From a virus, in the IMG/VR virus record IMGVR_UViG_3300026116_000106, positions 1 through 21,450 of that record: a DNA stretch of 21,450 bases; one strand, 5' to 3'. Below are positions 1 through 5,783 of the stretch, piece by piece. The position numbers and the translations under genes were made by a program. Below the pieces are notes generated by a model. The model searched no databases, was not told the DNA's origin, and was given only the letters and a program-made list of their open reading frames with translations. Within the stretch, counting starts at the first letter, position 1. Every line of letters begins with the position of its first letter.

Positions 1-1
1 T

Positions 2-133
2 CGCCTCCACGCGCAGAACGAGCGGATGCGGAAGACATTGCGAGAGGTAGAGCCATTTCTTACTGGCTTGCCATATCCTAAACGTGACCAGTTGCACGCT
101 CTAGTCGTCTCGACGCTTAAGGACCAGCCATGA
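2..133 (+). CDS. 3' end of an unidentified gene
   Basis: The window opens inside a reading frame that stays open for 43 codons and stops with TGA at 131-133. The stop overlaps the ATG of the next gene (ATGA), the same junction style used throughout this genome, which supports it being a real gene tail. The visible C-terminus is charged and probably helical (for example RMRKTLREVEPF) and ends in LKDQP. The product cannot be recognised from this fragment. Confidence 0.55.
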   Translation, partial: RLHAQNERMRKTLREVEPFLTGLPYPKRDQLHALVVSTLKDQP

Positions 134-639
134 CCATCGCTGTCGATGACATCGTGGAGCGGGTAGCGCGTGCGATATGCGACTGCGATCCGGACGCAGA
201 AACGGCGGTTACCGGATGGACTATGCTTCCTGACCGGACGGGACGACGCACCATTCAGGAACCGATGCCGATAAAAGCATGGCAGCGCTTCGAGGCGAAG
301 GCGCGGTTGGCAATTGCCGAATACGAACGCGCAGCGCTCGCAACCGCAGGGCCGGGGCGGGAGAAGACGATTGAGGAGTGTGCCCGCAGAATTGACAATT
401 CGGTTTTCGCATCAAGCTCGCGCAGTCGGGCAATAGCCTTCAAGGATGCGGCTAAAATCATTCGCGCCCTCGCCTCCCAGCCGGCCAAGCCCGTGCCGGT
501 GGAGCCCGGCGCCGATGTAGTCGAATACCTTGCCGGTGAGTTAGCCAGCCGTTCAAACCTCCCACACCATGCCTGCGTCGGGGAAGCAACTCGGATCGCC
601 CGCGCGCTGCTCGCCATGGCCGGGAAGCGGCAAGATTAG
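130..639 (+). CDS. hypothetical phage protein, 169 aa
   Basis: The start is supported by AAGGA six bases before the ATG and by the ATGA overlap with the preceding gene. The protein is soluble and has no membrane segment. It opens with the phrase DIVERVARAICDCDPD and has two further helical blocks, around residues 78-115 (EECARRIDN, AFKDAAKIIRALA) and 128-165. Short proteins with 'VERVARAI' and 'AAKIIRAL' phrases recur in the accessory early regions of alphaproteobacterial phages, but no function is known to me. The gene at 2681-2926 shares the VERVAQR and AIEAM style, so the two may be distant relatives. Function is unknown; I am confident it is coding. Confidence 0.75.
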   Translation: MTIAVDDIVERVARAICDCDPDAETAVTGWTMLPDRTGRRTIQEPMPIKAWQRFEAKARLAIAEYERAALATAGPGREKTIEECARRIDNSVFASSSRSRAIAFKDAAKIIRALASQPAKPVPVEPGADVVEYLAGELASRSNLPHHACVGEATRIARALLAMAGKRQD

Positions 640-697
640 TGTGCGCTGTCGCCTCATCAAACCAACATCTGACGAACACCAGAAAGGACCTCTCGCA

Positions 698-874
698 ATG
701 ACTGATTACACCAGCTGCGACAGATGCGGCATCACCACGATCTATAATCGCGAAGGTTCATCTCTCTGCCTTCGGTGTGAGGCCGAAGCCCTCAAAGAAG
801 TCGGAGATAGGTGCGGTAGTGAGCGTAGCGAGCGAGCCACCCCTTCCCCCGCCGCCCCGCATACAGAGGGATGA
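698..874 (+). CDS. small zinc-ribbon-like protein, 58 aa
   Basis: The frame is open further upstream (from 569), but the start at 698 is preferred because it has a purine-rich site (AGAAAGGA) upstream and the protein begins directly with a recognisable motif. Two CxxC knuckles, CDRC (residues 7-10) and CLRC (24-27), are spaced like a zinc ribbon or a minimal DksA/TraR-like finger, which suggests structural zinc binding. The C-terminal third (GSERSERATPSPAAPHTEG) is encoded by a low-complexity stretch of GAGCG/CGAGC units at about 817-840 and is probably unstructured. The stop TGA lies one base before the ATG of the next cysteine-rich gene. Role unknown; a small nucleic-acid or protein adaptor is only a guess. 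Confidence 0.6.
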   Translation: MTDYTSCDRCGITTIYNREGSSLCLRCEAEALKEVGDRCGSERSERATPSPAAPHTEG

Positions 875-875
875 G

Positions 876-1057
876 ATGAGCGAGAAGTGGAAACCTGGCG
901 AATATTGCGACTACTGCAACAACACAGGCAGATCGATTGCCGCTGTGGCGGGGATCTTTGCGTGTGCGGCGCCCAGGAACTTGAATGCCCGCAGTGCCAC
1001 GGTCTAGGCGGCCAACCCTTTAATGGCGATACCAGTGATATCGAGGATTGGCCATGA
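876..1057 (+). pseudogene. cysteine-rich zinc-finger protein, apparently frameshifted
   Basis: The ATG at 876 follows GAGG by about eight bases. The first ~20 residues include CDYCNNTGR, a DnaJ-like CxxC knuckle. That frame then turns into unconvincing sequence and stops at 1007. From about 935 the -1 frame instead reads IDCRCGGDLCVCGAQELE, then CPQCHGLGG, and ends in DIEDWP with TGA at 1055-1057. Joining the two gives a ~60-residue protein with regularly spaced CxxC and CxC pairs, as expected for a small zinc protein. The switch falls near 930-938. No good slippery heptamer is visible there, so a one-base deletion or a sequencing error is more likely than programmed frameshifting. The composite stop overlaps an ATG (ATGA) that opens only nine codons. 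Confidence 0.55.
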
Positions 1058-1110
1058 CCGCGCCCCGCTCAGGAAGCTATTAGGAGCACGCACAGCAAGG
1101 AGGAGATAGA

Positions 1111-1551
1111 ATGGCTACGTTGACTCACCCAGACGACGAAAACGATTCTACGGGCAGATTTTCGCCCGGAAACTGGCGGCAGCGCCGGGGATCGAAGATC
1201 CTGCTAGACGATAGCGCCAACCCGCAGAAGGACCCGGAGCGGCGGGCGATACCGGAGAACCAGACGCCGGAGCAAGTGGAACGCTTCCCCGCCCTTTACC
1301 CGCAGGAGATCGAGCACGATTGCCGCAGCGTTCGGTTGGACGTTACCTTCGACGAGCCGATTAGGATTCGGGACCAGGCGGAGATAATCGTCAAAGCCAT
1401 GCAGGAAATTATTGAACTGACCAAAAAGCATGACCTAGGCTCAGTTCAGCAGAGACGCCTCGCCCGGTTTACTGCCGCTGTGTGTGGGCGCACCCTCTCC
1501 CGCTTCAATGGGAAAACGCCGTACGGCGAGTATCGCAAGAAGCGGAAGTGA
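1111..1551 (+). CDS. hypothetical phage protein, 146 aa
   Basis: This gene has one of the best ribosome binding sites in the window, AAGGAGGAG about six bases before the ATG. The protein is highly charged. Its N-terminal half is hydrophilic and probably disordered (rich in D, E, N, P and R, including GRFSPGNWRQRRGSK). A compact middle section (about residues 70-110, VRLDVTFDEPIRIRDQAEIIVKAM) looks like a short beta strand followed by an amphipathic helix. The tail is strongly basic (EYRKKRK). No catalytic motif is visible. It is the last gene before a 189-base AT-rich gap. I do not recognise the family; a DNA- or RNA-binding role would fit the basic tail but is speculative. Confidence 0.7.
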   Translation: MATLTHPDDENDSTGRFSPGNWRQRRGSKILLDDSANPQKDPERRAIPENQTPEQVERFPALYPQEIEHDCRSVRLDVTFDEPIRIRDQAEIIVKAMQEIIELTKKHDLGSVQQRRLARFTAAVCGRTLSRFNGKTPYGEYRKKRK

Positions 1552-1740
1552 TTCTAATGATGCAGCATACACACCATAGGTTGAGTACGCTGTTAATCTT
1601 TCCACTTTATATATTCTACGATCTTGTCGTTGTCTAAATGATCTATGATATTGAATCCAATGTCAGATACCAGTATCCCCGCAATCCACATAAATTATCG
1701 TTCTTGAACTGTTCCCACCACATATATACTCTAACCCCTT
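1552..1740. other. AT-rich intergenic region
   Basis: No open frame of useful length is seen in these 189 bases, which are clearly more AT-rich than the flanking genes. The right end carries the promoter-like pair described separately at 1704-1730. I see no convincing intrinsic terminator. AT-rich DNA beside a free-standing HNH gene suggests the block 1552-2127 may have arrived together; this is inference. Confidence 0.4.
1704..1730 (+). promoter_or_regulatory. promoter candidate for the HNH gene
   Basis: TTGAAC (1704-1709) and TATACT (1725-1730) are separated by 15 bases, shorter than the ideal 17, so the -35 call is weak. The -10 hexamer ends only ten bases before the ATG at 1741. Transcription would therefore begin at or within a few bases of the start codon, giving a leaderless message. 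The interval (ctaacccctt) carries no Shine-Dalgarno sequence, which is consistent. Confidence 0.35.
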
Positions 1741-2127
1741 ATGAATCAACCCTCTAAGTTCGACCCGCGTGGCGAACCAATGCTCAAGAAAGCCTCCAAG
1801 GGGCGCAAGCCGATACCCGACCTGCTTTCCAAGTATGAGGTGAAGCCAAATGGCTGCTGGGAGTGGATCGCCACCCGAAACCGCCAAGGTTACGGCGTCG
1901 TGGGCCTCTATATCGATGGCCGTCCAGTGGGTTTGCCGGCGCCTCGGCTACAATGGATGCACTGCCACGGACAAATCCCTGATGGACTTGTGATAATGCA
2001 CATTTGCGATAATCCGCCGTGCATCAATCCAGCCCACCTGGCCCTCGCCTCCCAGGCCACGAATCTGGCCGATATGCGTGCAAAAGGAAGGGACAATCGG
2101 GACGGCTTAAAGTCCGCCGCCGCTTAA
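1741..2127 (+). CDS. HNH endonuclease (HNH_3-like), free-standing
   Basis: A 128-residue HNH nuclease, probably a homing endonuclease or nicking enzyme. Visible features are CWEW near residue 39, a short beta stretch (GYGVVGLYIDG), and the nuclease core with MHICDNPPC then INPAHL (about residues 83-99). There the His of MHIC, the Asn and the His of PAHL are expected to form the beta-beta-alpha metal site. The C-terminal NLADMRAKGRDNRDG is typical of phage free-standing HNH proteins. The start at 1741 has no Shine-Dalgarno but sits just after a -10-like hexamer; an alternative start is the ATG at 1780, also with a poor site. It lies alone after an AT-rich gap, consistent with a mobile intruder rather than a core gene. 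Confidence 0.85.
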   Translation: MNQPSKFDPRGEPMLKKASKGRKPIPDLLSKYEVKPNGCWEWIATRNRQGYGVVGLYIDGRPVGLPAPRLQWMHCHGQIPDGLVIMHICDNPPCINPAHLALASQATNLADMRAKGRDNRDGLKSAAA

Positions 2128-2172
2128 ATCCTCCCGTAAGGAACGTTATGACAAATTCAGGAGCCCTAGCCA

Positions 2173-2412
2173 ATGACCATCCCAGGAAGTGAGTGGCGGC
2201 CGATAGAGACGGCGCCGAAAGATGGTAGCCCTGTCCTTCTCACGTGGATGGAGGATGGCGAGCCGCAGGAGGTATGGCCGATGCAGTGGTGCCATATCCA
2301 GCGCAACGGCTTATTCCCTGGCCGCATCGGCTTCTGGGTCACCCCAGACGGGGCGCTGACATGGAACGACGATCCACCGCATGGCGGGCCAACTCATTGG
2401 AGGCGCCCATGA
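2173..2412 (+). CDS. DUF551-like protein, 79 aa
   Basis: The N-terminal phrase EWRPIETAPKDGSPVLLTW is the signature of the DUF551-type small proteins found in many phages and prophages: a W-x-P-I-x-T-A-P-x-D-G opening followed by a strand. The rest is Trp-rich (EVWPMQWCH, FWVTPDGALTWNDDPPHGGPTHW), which fits a compact beta fold. The ATG is preceded by AGGAG about nine bases upstream. A 14-codon frame starting at 2148 with a good AAGGA site overlaps it and may feed ribosomes into this gene. The stop overlaps the next ATG (ATGA). The biochemical role of the family is unknown. Confidence 0.75.
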   Translation: MTIPGSEWRPIETAPKDGSPVLLTWMEDGEPQEVWPMQWCHIQRNGLFPGRIGFWVTPDGALTWNDDPPHGGPTHWRRP

Positions 2413-2669
2413 CTCAAGACCCCACTGATTGGCCAACAGCTTCCTTCGAGTATGAAGGTGCCGATTTGAAGCGGCTCCGAAATGCACGTCGCCGCGTCAA
2501 TCGGGTGCGAGATTTCCCTACGCACACATGCCCGGCCTCTCGGCACCTCCACATGATCGCCGACGCCCTGGCCTCCCGACAGCCATATTGGATGCTTCTG
2601 GAGGAGCCACAGCATGTCGCTGAGACAATGTACGCTGTGCTGGAGGACCTTTGGAGGCTCAGGAAATAG
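2409..2669 (+). CDS. hypothetical protein, 86 aa
   Basis: The frame is open from 2244, but the start at 2409 is chosen because GGAGG lies six bases upstream and the ATG overlaps the previous stop as ATGA. The product is a soluble, mostly helical protein with a basic patch (LKRLRNARRRVNRVRDF, about residues 20-36) and a second amphipathic half (HMIADALASRQPYWMLLEEPQ, then VAETMYAVLEDLWRL). The basic patch could bind nucleic acid, but no named domain is visible. It sits in a tight plus-strand run with the flanking genes. Family not recognised. Confidence 0.65.
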   Translation: MTQDPTDWPTASFEYEGADLKRLRNARRRVNRVRDFPTHTCPASRHLHMIADALASRQPYWMLLEEPQHVAETMYAVLEDLWRLRK

Positions 2670-2680
2670 CAGAGGCCAGC

Positions 2681-2926
2681 ATGACCCAAGACCTACGAGA
2701 GACAATGGTGGAGCGGGTGGCGCAGCGGCTTGGCGACATGTTCCAGGCGGGAAAAACCGTGACGGGGAGAGAAATGGCTAGAGTTGCCATCGAGGCCATG
2801 CGGGTGCCGACTAAGACGATGCTAGATGCCGGCCCCGGAGAACCGTATCTAGACGGATACGTGTGGGGCAAGATAATCGACGCCGCCCTCGCCGAGCCTA
2901 GCGGTAAAGAGCGGGGTGGGGTATAA
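2681..2926 (+). CDS. hypothetical protein, 81 aa
   Basis: The start at 2681 follows AGAGG by five bases; an in-frame TTG at 2651 is less likely. The sequence MVERVAQRLGDMF, then MARVAIEAMRVPTKTML and IIDAALAEP belongs to a pattern common in small alphaproteobacterial phage proteins: an opening 'VERVA' helix, a central 'AIEAMR.PT..M' phrase and a closing 'IDAAL'. No function is known to me. The first gene of the window uses the same opening helix. This is the last convincing plus-strand gene before the convergence zone. Confidence 0.65.
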   Translation: MTQDLRETMVERVAQRLGDMFQAGKTVTGREMARVAIEAMRVPTKTMLDAGPGEPYLDGYVWGKIIDAALAEPSGKERGGV

Positions 2927-3078
2927 AGAGATGCTGCGGCGGCATGGATGGACATGCGCCAGTTGCACGAGGCAGGTAACTCGAAACCTGAAAAGCTGGG
3001 ACGCCGGAGTTCCTGTGTGGGGTGGCATGGTCCACCTTCTGGCCTCGACGGAGAGCCGGTGTCGAGCCCGGCCCGCAG
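2927..3078. other. convergent intergenic zone
   Basis: The plus-strand early-type block ends at 2926 and the minus-strand block ends at 3079, so transcription converges here. A plus frame continuing from 2931 (MLRRHGWTCASC...) is open to 3311, but it runs antisense through two better-supported minus genes and is not accepted. Short inverted repeats occur (for example GGTGG at about 3022 with CCACC just downstream, and GCCGG/CCGGC near 3055), but none has a T-tract. No clear intrinsic terminator can be called. Confidence 0.4.
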
Positions 3079-3282
3079 CTACTTCTGCCCCATCAGCGCA
3101 GCCTTGGAGAGATCTAAGCTCATCAGATGGGCACGGACGGGGGATAGGATACAAAGCACGCGGTCTGTCCCCTTCTCTGGGTCGAATAGCTTCAGCAGAA
3201 TCTTGCCATCTTCCACAACCGCTCTCGGGTAGGTGCCCTCGGCCCGAATTTCCAGCTCGTCAAGCATGGCCAGCGTTCTCAT
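3079..3282 (-). CDS. hypothetical protein, 67 aa
   Basis: The ATG at 3282 is preferred to the upstream in-frame TTG at 3288; it overlaps the end of the previous gene by 23 bases. The product is short and alternates strand-like and helical stretches (AVVEDGKILLKLFDPEKGTD, then RVLCILSPVRAHL). It may be a small alpha/beta protein and has no signal peptide or metal motif. It is the terminal gene of the minus-strand unit and is probably co-translated with its two upstream neighbours. Family not recognised. Coding potential is judged from the plausible protein composition and the tight packing. Confidence 0.55.
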   Translation of the reverse strand: MRTLAMLDELEIRAEGTYPRAVVEDGKILLKLFDPEKGTDRVLCILSPVRAHLMSLDLSKAALMGQK

Positions 3283-3454
3283 CCCCAATCGGGATCAACT
3301 TCATCGTATAGCTCTCGCCGTCGTCGCTGAGATCGATATGCAAGAGGTAGTCGTCCACATCCAAGCCGACAGGGATTTTCACATCGCCACCAGCTTTGAC
3401 CACGGCGCGTTTTAGCAGGGTCAATAGGTATTCGGCGGGAGGGTGGATGATCAT
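3260..3454 (-). CDS. hypothetical protein, 64 aa
   Basis: The ATG at 3454 overlaps the stop of the upstream gene as ATGA, which fixes the start and excludes a longer frame from 3514. The sequence has an N-terminal helix (AEYLLTLLKRAVVKAGG) followed by a small beta-rich part (DVKIPVGLDVDDYLLHIDLSD, then SYTMKLIPIGDE). The upstream gene also has a 'VTIPLG' phrase, so the two may be functionally linked, but that is only suggestive. Unknown function. Confidence 0.6.
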   Translation of the reverse strand: MIIHPPAEYLLTLLKRAVVKAGGDVKIPVGLDVDDYLLHIDLSDDGESYTMKLIPIGDENAGHA

Positions 3455-3681
3455 GGCGCCAATTCCTTCTCCTGAAGGATCATGCCGAGCGGAATCGTGA
3501 CATCCCCATCGCACTCGTCATCGACCAGGGATGCGGCCAGGGTTAGATACCGGCGCGTCCGCTTGATTTCCCAACCTACCGTTCGCACCGTTGCGGGCTG
3601 CTGGCGCTTGATCTGTTCAAGCTTCTTCCAGCCTACGGTATCGGATACGGCATCGTGCCAAACCACGTACAAGAGCTTCAT
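3451..3681 (-). CDS. conserved hypothetical protein, 76 aa
   Basis: Its ATG overlaps the stop of the HNH-AP2 gene (ATGA), and its ribosome binding site GAGG (3687-3690) lies inside the last codons of that gene. The protein runs KLLYVVWHDAVSDTVGW, a central VRTVGWEIKRTRRYLTLAAS, and an end DGDVTIPLGMI. The layout of a W-x-D-A opening, a 'VGW...YLTLAAS' middle and an 'IP.GMI' end is one I associate with small hypothetical proteins found in many phages of soil bacteria. A small beta-barrel-like fold is plausible. No catalytic residues are evident. It probably sat directly after the phosphoesterase gene before the HNH cassette inserted. Confidence 0.7.
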   Translation of the reverse strand: MKLLYVVWHDAVSDTVGWKKLEQIKRQQPATVRTVGWEIKRTRRYLTLAASLVDDECDGDVTIPLGMILQEKELAP

Positions 3682-4199
3682 TCGAGCCTCGCGAATTCAC
3701 CGTGGAGCTCGCGAGCCGCAGCCATATATGCGGCTATCGCCTCTTCCTTGGAGGCAAACACGCCGATCGTGATTTTTTTGCCGTAGAGCCCGATACGGGC
3801 GCGCCATTTCCCAGAGTCTTTTCTAAGGGAAACACCTTTGTGGCCGGATGAATTATCCCGGGCCAATCGGGTATTGCGCATATTCTGCGAGCGATCGACC
3901 TTGCGGAAATTAAGCCATGCATTATTCCCGGCGTCGCCATCTCTATGATCGATTTCGTGGCACGGCCATTCGCCCGTCACAAACCACCACGCTAATCGGT
4001 GAGCCGATACTAGGCGCTCCTCGATTTTGATCTGGATGCGCCCGTTACGCCCCCTATTCCCGGCGATCTGTCCGGTATAGCGCCCCGTTCTCCACCTGAA
4101 AATGCCAGCGACGGGATCGTACTCAAGCAACTCTTTCAGACGCTTGAGCGTGAACGGCTTGCCAGTTAGCCGAGATTCGGGAATAGGATAGTCAGCCAC
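3678..4199 (-). CDS. HNH-AP2 homing endonuclease (copy A)
   Basis: A 173-residue protein combining an N-terminal segment (LKRLKELLEYDPVAGIFRW), an HNH nuclease core and a C-terminal AP2-type DNA-binding domain. In the core, AHRLA (residues 66-70) and EIDHRDGDAGNNAWLNFR (82-99) carry the expected His, Asp-His and Asn residues. The AP2 part runs from about 117 (SSGHKGVS, KWRARIGLYGKK, ITIGVFASKEEAIAAY) to ELHGEFARLE. The GTG at 4199 is preferred over an ATG at 4295: GGAG lies seven bases upstream, and the resulting N-terminus aligns with the other copy at 6310. The last codons provide the Shine-Dalgarno and ATG for the next gene. The leader contains two hairpins shared in design with copy B. 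Expected to be a selfish mobile gene. Confidence 0.88.
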   Translation of the reverse strand: MADYPIPESRLTGKPFTLKRLKELLEYDPVAGIFRWRTGRYTGQIAGNRGRNGRIQIKIEERLVSAHRLAWWFVTGEWPCHEIDHRDGDAGNNAWLNFRKVDRSQNMRNTRLARDNSSGHKGVSLRKDSGKWRARIGLYGKKITIGVFASKEEAIAAYMAAARELHGEFARLE

Positions 4200-4200
4200 G

Positions 4201-4217
4201 ACAGCACTCCGCGCTGT
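4201..4217 (-). promoter_or_regulatory. start-site hairpin, HNH-AP2 copy A
   Basis: In the transcribed strand ACAGC and GCTGT pair across a seven-base loop (GCGGAGT) that displays the Shine-Dalgarno GGAG. The stem ends one base before the GTG start. The equivalent position of copy B (6316-6330) has CGCT/AGCG around a seven-base loop. The sequences differ but the geometry matches, and the spacer from GGAG to the start codon is seven bases in both. Confidence 0.45.
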
Positions 4218-4220
4218 TTG

Positions 4221-4262
4221 GGTTAGGGATGGCAGGGCGCTACCAACACCCTGCTGTCCCGC
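4221..4262 (-). ncRNA. structured RNA leader element, copy A
   Basis: This 42-base element begins two bases after the phosphoesterase stop codon and precedes the HNH-AP2 gene. In the transcribed strand it reads GC, then GGGA pairing with TCCC, a C/A mismatch, then GCAGGGTG pairing with CGCCCTGC around the loop TTGGTAG, and it ends TAACC. It aligns without gaps to 6337-6378 at 31 of 42 positions. Two of the changes are fully compensatory (an A-T pair for G-C and a G-C pair for A-T). No T-tract follows, so it is not a standard terminator. I cannot name an RNA family for it. Confidence 0.6.
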
Positions 4263-4263
4263 A

Positions 4264-5373
4264 TTATGCAGCAATTCTAGCATTTTTTCGACCATTTATA
4301 CGTTTGTCGCGGTTTACTTCTAACGGTCTGTCGTGGTCCGTTCGCAGCATCCGCAAGACCTTGGCTGCAAGCTCCACATCATGGAAGACAGAGACCAGCG
4401 CCGGGTCGTCATCATCCTTGGTCGGGTCTATGATCGTAACTGCTGCGGGCGAGACCGCTCCATCCGGCAATCCCAGTTCCTTGGCGTAGCGGTCATGCTT
4501 CTTGTAGCCGGCCAGCCTGAGGATGTGGGAGATGAGCCCGGACGCCGGGTCCTTGGTCATCAGGTAGGCGCTGGTGTGCGTATGTCCGCAGGAGAGGATA
4601 TGATCGCGCCAGCCCATCATGGCAGCCTTCAATGGACCATGGCCGGGGTTCCACATACTGTGGCCCTTGAAGTCGTGCCGGGCGTTGACCCGTATCTGCT
4701 TGCCATTCGGGAACTTCAGATTGAGCCGGACGCCCCCATAGTCGAACACGCCGGCCTGGTCCCGTGTAATCCACTGCAGAGGGTCCCCTGCGCCGCTCCA
4801 GGCATCGTGGTTGCCGCCTACGAGATAGAGCCAGTCAACCGACCTAACGAGCCATTCCGTGAGCCGCCATGCTGTCTTCTTGCTGGTCTCCTGCTGGCCC
4901 CACAGATGAGAAAGGCGACCCACCCAGTTGTTTTGGAGGTCGCCTACATTGGCCCCGAACATGCCAGGCGTACTCTGAACAATCTCGACGTGGCGACGGA
5001 GGGTGGGAAGATCACATCCATCATCGTCCACATGCGGGTCCCCGAAGTGAACGATGCCGATCGGGCCATCGAGCTTTATACGCACGTCGATGAGTTTGCG
5101 GGCCTGCTCCGCTCTATCCTTGAGGTGGAAGGCGCGGGATCGCCGTTCCAACAGTTCCTCGATCGGCTCGTCTCCGCTAGGTAAATCGTCAATCTCGAAA
5201 GCGGGTTCCTTCCGGAGAGGTAAGAACCCCCTGGCTTGGGCAAGCTTGAGCCTGCTCATGTAGGTCTTTCGATTGATCCCAAGTCGGAGGGCTGCCTGCA
5301 TCTGATTTCCGGCAATAGCAAGGGCATCTACCGCCTCCTGCAGGAGTTCCGGCGAAGTGGGATGGCCGGCCAT
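4264..5373 (-). CDS. calcineurin-like metallophosphoesterase with N-terminal HTH
   Basis: A 369-residue two-domain protein. Residues about 8-48 (ELLQEAVDALAIAGNQMQAA, then LGINRKTYMSRLK) look like a helix-turn-helix of the kind found in phage terminase small subunits or resolvases. The rest carries the canonical metallophosphoesterase motifs in order: GDPH (111-114), GDLQNN (144-149), GGNHD (186-190), RHDFKGHS (232-239) and GHTH (263-266). These residues coordinate the two metals and hydrolyse phosphomonoesters or diesters; the actual substrate is unknown. The ATG overlaps the upstream stop as TAATG. Phage enzymes of this class have been proposed to act on DNA ends, nucleotides or RNA; the fused HTH favours a DNA-related role. 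All metal ligands appear intact. Confidence 0.9.
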   Translation of the reverse strand: MAGHPTSPELLQEAVDALAIAGNQMQAALRLGINRKTYMSRLKLAQARGFLPLRKEPAFEIDDLPSGDEPIEELLERRSRAFHLKDRAEQARKLIDVRIKLDGPIGIVHFGDPHVDDDGCDLPTLRRHVEIVQSTPGMFGANVGDLQNNWVGRLSHLWGQQETSKKTAWRLTEWLVRSVDWLYLVGGNHDAWSGAGDPLQWITRDQAGVFDYGGVRLNLKFPNGKQIRVNARHDFKGHSMWNPGHGPLKAAMMGWRDHILSCGHTHTSAYLMTKDPASGLISHILRLAGYKKHDRYAKELGLPDGAVSPAAVTIIDPTKDDDDPALVSVFHDVELAAKVLRMLRTDHDRPLEVNRDKRINGRKNARIAA

Positions 5374-5783
5374 TAGAAGGCTCCAGTCGGAGGTACGGCG
5401 CAGAGCACGCCGGCATAGAGTGAGTAGCAGAGATGCCCGGTCACCCCAGACGGGTCCGGGTTGTGCTGGCGGATGATCTTGGCGTCAGGAACGTCGATCC
5501 ACCCGCCCCCGTCTTCCTTGGCTCGCAGGGCTTGCCAGTGGCCGCCGATGAGCTTAAACGGTGTCGGGTAACAATCCCCCGTCATCGCTCCGTTGGGGTA
5601 GACGACGCGCGCATTGCAGCAGGACGCCTCGCTGCCCGGCTGCTTCCAGTTCTGGTACTCGGCATGAAAGCGCATATGGCCTTCCGTGTGGTCCTGCCCC
5701 CACGCTGCGGAGCCGAGGACGAGGACAAAGCCTCCAAACGTCATCACGGCCACGAGGAGCGCGATCCAGTCGTCGCGCTTCAT
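5373..5783 (-). CDS. exported cysteine-rich hypothetical protein, 136 aa
   Basis: The N-terminus (MKRDDWIALLVAVMTFGGFV, continuing LVLGSAAWGQD) is a signal peptide with a plausible cleavage after AWG or AWGQ, or else a membrane anchor. The remainder is a small soluble domain with five cysteines (SCCNAR, GDCYP, HLCYS, VLCAV) and conserved-looking Trp and Gly residues. It resembles secreted hypotheticals common in Bradyrhizobium and relatives, which share a 'CC..(D)C' start, a 'W..VP' middle and a 'HLC....VLC..P' end. This is one reason to suspect a Hyphomicrobiales host. A periplasmic role is likely. The gene is entered by the ATGA overlap with HNH-AP2 copy B and leads into the phosphoesterase. 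Function unknown. Confidence 0.7.
   Translation of the reverse strand: MKRDDWIALLVAVMTFGGFVLVLGSAAWGQDHTEGHMRFHAEYQNWKQPGSEASCCNARVVYPNGAMTGDCYPTPFKLIGGHWQALRAKEDGGGWIDVPDAKIIRQHNPDPSGVTGHLCYSLYAGVLCAVPPTGAF

Noticed and set aside
817-840. GAGCG/CGAGC low-complexity units near the end of the zinc-ribbon gene
   Set aside because: The stretch is short and occurs once. It looks like simple-sequence coding for SERSER rather than a CRISPR or a regulatory repeat.
1054-1083. Nine-codon frame MTAPRSGSY after the zinc-rich gene
   Set aside because: Too short to support, although its ATGA overlap is tidy. It may only act as a coupling or leader frame for the gene at 1111.
2148-2192. 14-codon frame with a good AAGGA site before the DUF551-like gene
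   Set aside because: The peptide MTNSGALANDHPRK has no recognisable feature. It could be a leader frame, but there is no way to tell from the sequence alone.
2916-3311. Plus-strand frame MLRRHGWTCASC... in the convergence zone
   Set aside because: Only the first ~45 codons avoid overlap with minus-strand genes, there is one CxxC only, and the remainder runs antisense through two better-supported small genes. A truncated short gene cannot be fully excluded.
4333-5184. 283-codon plus-strand frame antisense to the phosphoesterase
   Set aside because: The minus strand contains all five phosphoesterase motifs; the antisense product has no sensible domain and no ribosome binding site.
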